Part shown: positions 61,489 to 64,000 of the stretch, one piece after another | Position numbering within the stretch: position 1 is the first letter of the stretch | How the letters are laid out: each line of letters opens with the position of its first letter | Assembly: GCA_964424585.1 (NCBI GenBank) | Contig: CAYRJD010000031.1 | Location: 11,015-75,014 of the forward strand | DNA from: CAYRJD01 sp964424585 | GTDB lineage: Bacteria > Actinomycetota > Acidimicrobiia > Acidimicrobiales > Poriferisodalaceae | Reading direction: 5' to 3' | DNA length: 64,000 nucleotides | Program-made: the position numbers and the translations under genes | The notes under the pieces: model-generated | The model's input: only the letters and a program-made list of their open reading frames with translations | The model's database searches: none | Told to the model about the DNA's origin: nothing

Positions 61489-61998
61489 ATGCCAGTAACG
61501 AACTCGCCGTTCACGCACCTCGACCCGCTCGGGCGTGCCCGCATGGTCGACGTGACGCCGAAAGACCCGACGCACCGGCGGGCGGTGGCTCGCTGTCGGG
61601 TGGAGATGACGGCCGACACCGCGTCTGCGGTGGCGAAGGGTGCGATGGCGAAGGGCGACGTGATCGCTGTGGCCCGGGTGGCGGGCATTCAGGCGGCGAA
61701 GCGCACGAGCGACCTCGTGCCGCTGTGTCATCCGCTGTCGCTCGGCGCGGTGTTGGTCAACTTCGAGATCGGCGAGGAGTGGATCGACATCGAAGCCCAC
61801 GTCGAAACCGTCGAACGCACCGGCGTCGAGATGGAGGCGCTGACCGCGTGCTCGGTCGCAGCGCTGACGATCTACGACATGTGCAAGAGCGCTGACAGGT
61901 CGATGTCGATCACCGACCTGACGCTGTGGGAGAAGACGGGTGGCCGCAGCGGCCCGTACCGGCGTGCCGACGCGCTCACCGCCGAGGCGAAGCCGTAA
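61489..61998 (+). CDS. moaC: Cyclic pyranopterin monophosphate synthase
   Basis: MoaC converts the MoaA product into cyclic pyranopterin monophosphate. The 169-aa sequence contains DVIAVARVAGIQAAKRTSDLVPLCHPL (in pieces), VERTGVEMEALTACSVAALTIYDMCK and the C-terminal LWEKTGGRSG. ATG at 61489 lies 3 nt after the moaA stop, so the pair is coupled. Confidence 0.96.
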   Translation: MPVTNSPFTHLDPLGRARMVDVTPKDPTHRRAVARCRVEMTADTASAVAKGAMAKGDVIAVARVAGIQAAKRTSDLVPLCHPLSLGAVLVNFEIGEEWIDIEAHVETVERTGVEMEALTACSVAALTIYDMCKSADRSMSITDLTLWEKTGGRSGPYRRADALTAEAKP

Positions 61999-62086
61999 CC
62001 GCGGCGCATTGCCGTCGCTGCGCTCGGTCTTGCTGTAAGTTACGAGAGCGCTTGCGGACCGCCCGACGAACAAAGGTGCCTGGCGC

Positions 62087-62608
62087 GTGACTACAACGTC
62101 TCTTCTCATCATGTCGCTGGGCACCGCGTGGGCTGTGGTCGCGGTGGTGGACGTCGTTCGGTTCTACCGGCGGCGAGGCGCGCGTCGAGGCGCGGCCCTC
62201 CGGCCGAGCAGCCCGCAGGCGCGCGCCGCCGACGCGCGGGCTGCGTCGAAGGCGCGCTCGCAGGTGGTCGGGGCGCGTCGAAGCGGGTCGCTGGTGGGCG
62301 TGGTTGCGCCTCCGCTGGGCGGCGCGCCGAGCACTGGCTTCCAGGGGGCGCGCGCAGACGCTCCATCGACGGGCGGCGGTGCTTCGCCGGTGCCCGCGTC
62401 GTGGCTGGCCCAGCCGGCGGTGGTGCTGCGCAGGCGGGTGGTTGGCGTGCTGGTGTCGCTGGTGGTGCTCACCGCCTTCGGAGCGCTGGTCGCCACGTCG
62501 CCGTTCACGCTCGCGGTGCACCTCGTGGCCGACGCCGCGCTGGCTGGCTACGTGTGGCTGCTCGCACGCTCGGCGGCCCGGCGTCGGGCACTGGAGCTGC
62601 GCCGGTAG
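62087..62608 (+). CDS. Hypothetical membrane protein
   Basis: A 173-aa protein with an N-terminal membrane segment (LLIMSLGTAWAVVAVVDVV), a basic Ala/Arg/Gly-rich middle, and two more hydrophobic segments near the C-terminus (VVGVLVSLVVLTAFGALVA and FTLAVHLVADAALAGYVW). The start is GTG at 62087, without a strong ribosome site. The family is not recognised, though similar membrane proteins follow moaC in other actinobacteria (memory). It ends 36 nt before tRNA-Ala. Confidence 0.65.
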   Translation: MTTTSLLIMSLGTAWAVVAVVDVVRFYRRRGARRGAALRPSSPQARAADARAASKARSQVVGARRSGSLVGVVAPPLGGAPSTGFQGARADAPSTGGGASPVPASWLAQPAVVLRRRVVGVLVSLVVLTAFGALVATSPFTLAVHLVADAALAGYVWLLARSAARRRALELRR

Positions 62609-62644
62609 ATTTGCACCGTTCAACAACCGGCCGTTCGAACGAGC

Positions 62645-62717
62645 GGGGGTGTAGCTCAGTTGGTAGAGCGCTTCGGTCGCATCGAAGAGGCCAGGGGTTC
62701 GATTCCCCTCACCTCCA
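62645..62717 (+). tRNA. tRNA-Ala (anticodon CGC)
   Basis: A 73-nt cloverleaf. The acceptor is GGGGGTG/CACCTCC with G3:U70, the alanine identity pair. The D-arm is GCTC-AGTTGGTA-GAGC. The anticodon stem is CTTCG/CGAAG around GTCGCAT (anticodon CGC), and the T-arm is AGGGG-TTCGATT-CCCCT. The discriminator is A and CCA is not encoded. Confidence 0.95.
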
Positions 62718-62755
62718 CCCGCTCGGTTCGCGCGCCGGTTGGTCGACGTCGATCG

Positions 62756-63505
62756 TTGCGGCTGGGCGCGCTTGCGGCGGGCCTCGCGCTGCTCGCCAGC
62801 CTGCTGGCGACGAGCTGCGGTGGCGGCACGGTCGAGGCGAGTTCGGAGTTCGAGGGCATCGCGGCTGCCGACCCGGTGCGGCTGCCATCTATGGAACTCA
62901 TCGATACGTCCGGTGAGCCGTTTCACCTGGTCGACGACACCGACGGCGACGTGCGGCTGATCTACTTCGGGTTCACCAACTGCATCGACATCTGCAACAT
63001 CGACATGGCGCAGCTGAGTCAGGTGATGGATCGCTCGGAGGTGCCGACGAACGTGTCGGTGATGTTTGTGACGGTCGACCCGACGCGCGACTCACCCGAG
63101 GTGCTGCGGCGCTACCTCGATCAGTTCGACACCAGCTTCATCGGGCTGCGCGCGCACGACGACGACCAGCTGCGTGAGCTGCAAGACGCGGTGGGCGCGC
63201 TGAATCACATCCTTACCGACACCGAAGGCAAGCCGCTTGAGCTGGTGCCCGGCCCCGGTCACGCGCAAGACAGTCACGACGACGACGCTCACGCTGACGA
63301 CGACCACAGTCACGACGACGATCATGGCGATCACCTAGACGACGGCTTCGGTGCCCTGGTGGAGGGCAGCCGCAACTACCTGGTCGGCCACGACGGACGG
63401 GTGTTCGCTTTTGCCCCCGACGGCTACGGCTACACGCAGTACCCGCACGGCACTCGCCAGACGGCGTTCGTTCACGACCTGCCGCTGCTGGCTCGGGAGA
63501 CCTAG
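62756..63505 (+). CDS. SCO1/SenC family lipoprotein with His-rich insertion
   Basis: Copper-chaperone-type thioredoxin-fold protein, 249 aa from a TTG at 62756. Lipobox LLATSC ends near residue 21, so it is a predicted lipoprotein. CxxxC is present (Cys76, Cys80 in TNCIDIC), as is the VTVDPTRDS block. The histidine that follows in SCO proteins appears replaced by Glu203 (LVEGSRNYLV). A His/Asp-rich stretch of about 25 residues (169-193) precedes it and may bind metal instead. The start is uncertain because the open frame runs back through the tRNA, which is rejected. It pairs with ctaG downstream. Confidence 0.82.
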   Translation: MRLGALAAGLALLASLLATSCGGGTVEASSEFEGIAAADPVRLPSMELIDTSGEPFHLVDDTDGDVRLIYFGFTNCIDICNIDMAQLSQVMDRSEVPTNVSVMFVTVDPTRDSPEVLRRYLDQFDTSFIGLRAHDDDQLRELQDAVGALNHILTDTEGKPLELVPGPGHAQDSHDDDAHADDDHSHDDDHGDHLDDGFGALVEGSRNYLVGHDGRVFAFAPDGYGYTQYPHGTRQTAFVHDLPLLARET

Positions 63506-63511
63506 GCGCTC

Positions 63512-64000
63512 GTGCGGTTTTGGTGCTCGGCGACCGAGGCGCCGTGGAGTTGGGCGTGGCAGGCGTATCCCGGCGTGTGGCTGCTGAGCCTGGGGCTAGG
63601 CGCGTGGTATTTCATCTCGGTCGGCGACCGGAGCCGTCACGTCGACCGGCGCAAGGCGACGCTTTTCTGTGGGGGCATCGCGGCGTTCTGGCTGGCGTCG
63701 GATTGGCCGCTCGGGTTGCTGGGCACCGGCTACCTGGCTTCCGCGCACATGGCTCAGTTCGTGCTCTACACGCTGGCTGCGGCGCCGTTGATGCTGGCGG
63801 GAATGCCGGAGTGGCTGGCGCGGCACGTCGCGTCGAAGCTGCGGGCGTACCGGCTGCTGCGTCGGCTGTCGCGCCCGGTCACCGCAGGAGTGCTGTTCAA
63901 CGCGGTGCTGGTCGCGACGCACGCGCCGTGGGTCACCGACACGCTGCGGGTCAACCAGCTCGGCTCGTTCGCGATGGACATGGTGTGGCTCGCAGCGGGC
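63512..64000 (+). CDS. CtaG family cytochrome c oxidase assembly protein, 3' end off window
   Basis: The visible 163 codons encode a membrane protein with segments around YPGVWLLSLGLGAWYFISV, CGGIAAFWLASDWPL, the motif YLASAHMAQFVLYTLAAAPLML and AGVLFNAVLVATHAP. SAHMxQ followed by APL is the pattern of caa3-oxidase CtaG proteins that help deliver copper to subunit I or II. GTG at 63512 follows the SCO stop by 6 nt, a typical SCO-CtaG pairing. The C-terminus is missing. Confidence 0.85.
   Translation, partial: MRFWCSATEAPWSWAWQAYPGVWLLSLGLGAWYFISVGDRSRHVDRRKATLFCGGIAAFWLASDWPLGLLGTGYLASAHMAQFVLYTLAAAPLMLAGMPEWLARHVASKLRAYRLLRRLSRPVTAGVLFNAVLVATHAPWVTDTLRVNQLGSFAMDMVWLAAG

Noticed and set aside
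62660..62755. SCO gene starting inside tRNA-Ala
   Set aside because: The tRNA folds perfectly there and the protein needs only the lipoprotein signal that begins at or near 62756.
1..64000. CRISPR arrays, intact insertion sequences, phage genes and rRNA
   Set aside because: No regularly spaced repeats, transposase or integrase motifs, capsid or terminase genes, or rRNA sequence were seen.

Overview
The window is a high-GC chromosome segment, most likely from an actinobacterium and probably a member of Acidimicrobiia (inference from gene content and order, with no 16S or marker tree). It carries a bL37-like ribosomal mini-protein, an F420-type luciferase-family oxidoreductase, dodecins, an AddA/AddB-like helicase-nuclease pair, DapD, and an unusual number of CoA-transferase family III (CaiB/BaiF) genes with acyl-CoA dehydrogenases and enoyl-CoA hydratases. 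That set suggests a heterotroph rich in acyl-CoA and lipid metabolism.

Layout. 0-8 kb: the coupled housekeeping run metG-tatD-rsmA-ispE on the minus strand, a tandemly duplicated zinc-ribbon gene with a decaying copy of the rsmI 3' end, rsmI with a DUF192 gene, and ychF. 8-20.7 kb: a racemase-like CaiB protein, bL37, an MBOAT/SGNH envelope O-acylation operon, a hexose-phosphate mutase, then ACAD-SDR-MFS-CaiB-amidase. 20.7-29.5 kb: addA/addB-like genes, an LLM oxidoreductase and Fe-type superoxide dismutase. 29.7-39 kb: thioesterase, DUF3237, an enolase-superfamily enzyme divergent from a TauD dioxygenase, a Fic protein with a convergent P-loop ATPase, SDR, nitronate monooxygenase-like enzyme and dapD. 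39-45.5 kb: an accessory island with a low-GC gene carrying an Mrr_N-like winged helix, about 1 kb without a recognisable gene, and a three-gene operon led by a GHKL ATPase. This operon is the best candidate for an undescribed, possibly defensive, system. 45.6-54.9 kb: a second CoA cluster (ACAD, three CaiB proteins, two ECH, an esterase). 54.7-64 kb: two dodecin genes (one fused to a second domain), a duplicated CMD protein, a SAF protein, FmdB, a UDPGP-type uridylyltransferase, moeA-moaA-moaC, tRNA-Ala, and SCO and CtaG copper/oxidase assembly genes.

Sequence-level habits stand out. Many coupled genes overlap by 4 nt (ATGA or GTGA), and in three junctions the overlap is CTGA. There the downstream gene has no ATG/GTG/TTG that preserves its conserved N-terminus, which implies CTG initiation. 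Outside such overlaps most genes end in TAG, usually within CTAG, which is unusual for a high-GC actinobacterium. Several convergent gene pairs share one palindromic CTAG as both stop codons.
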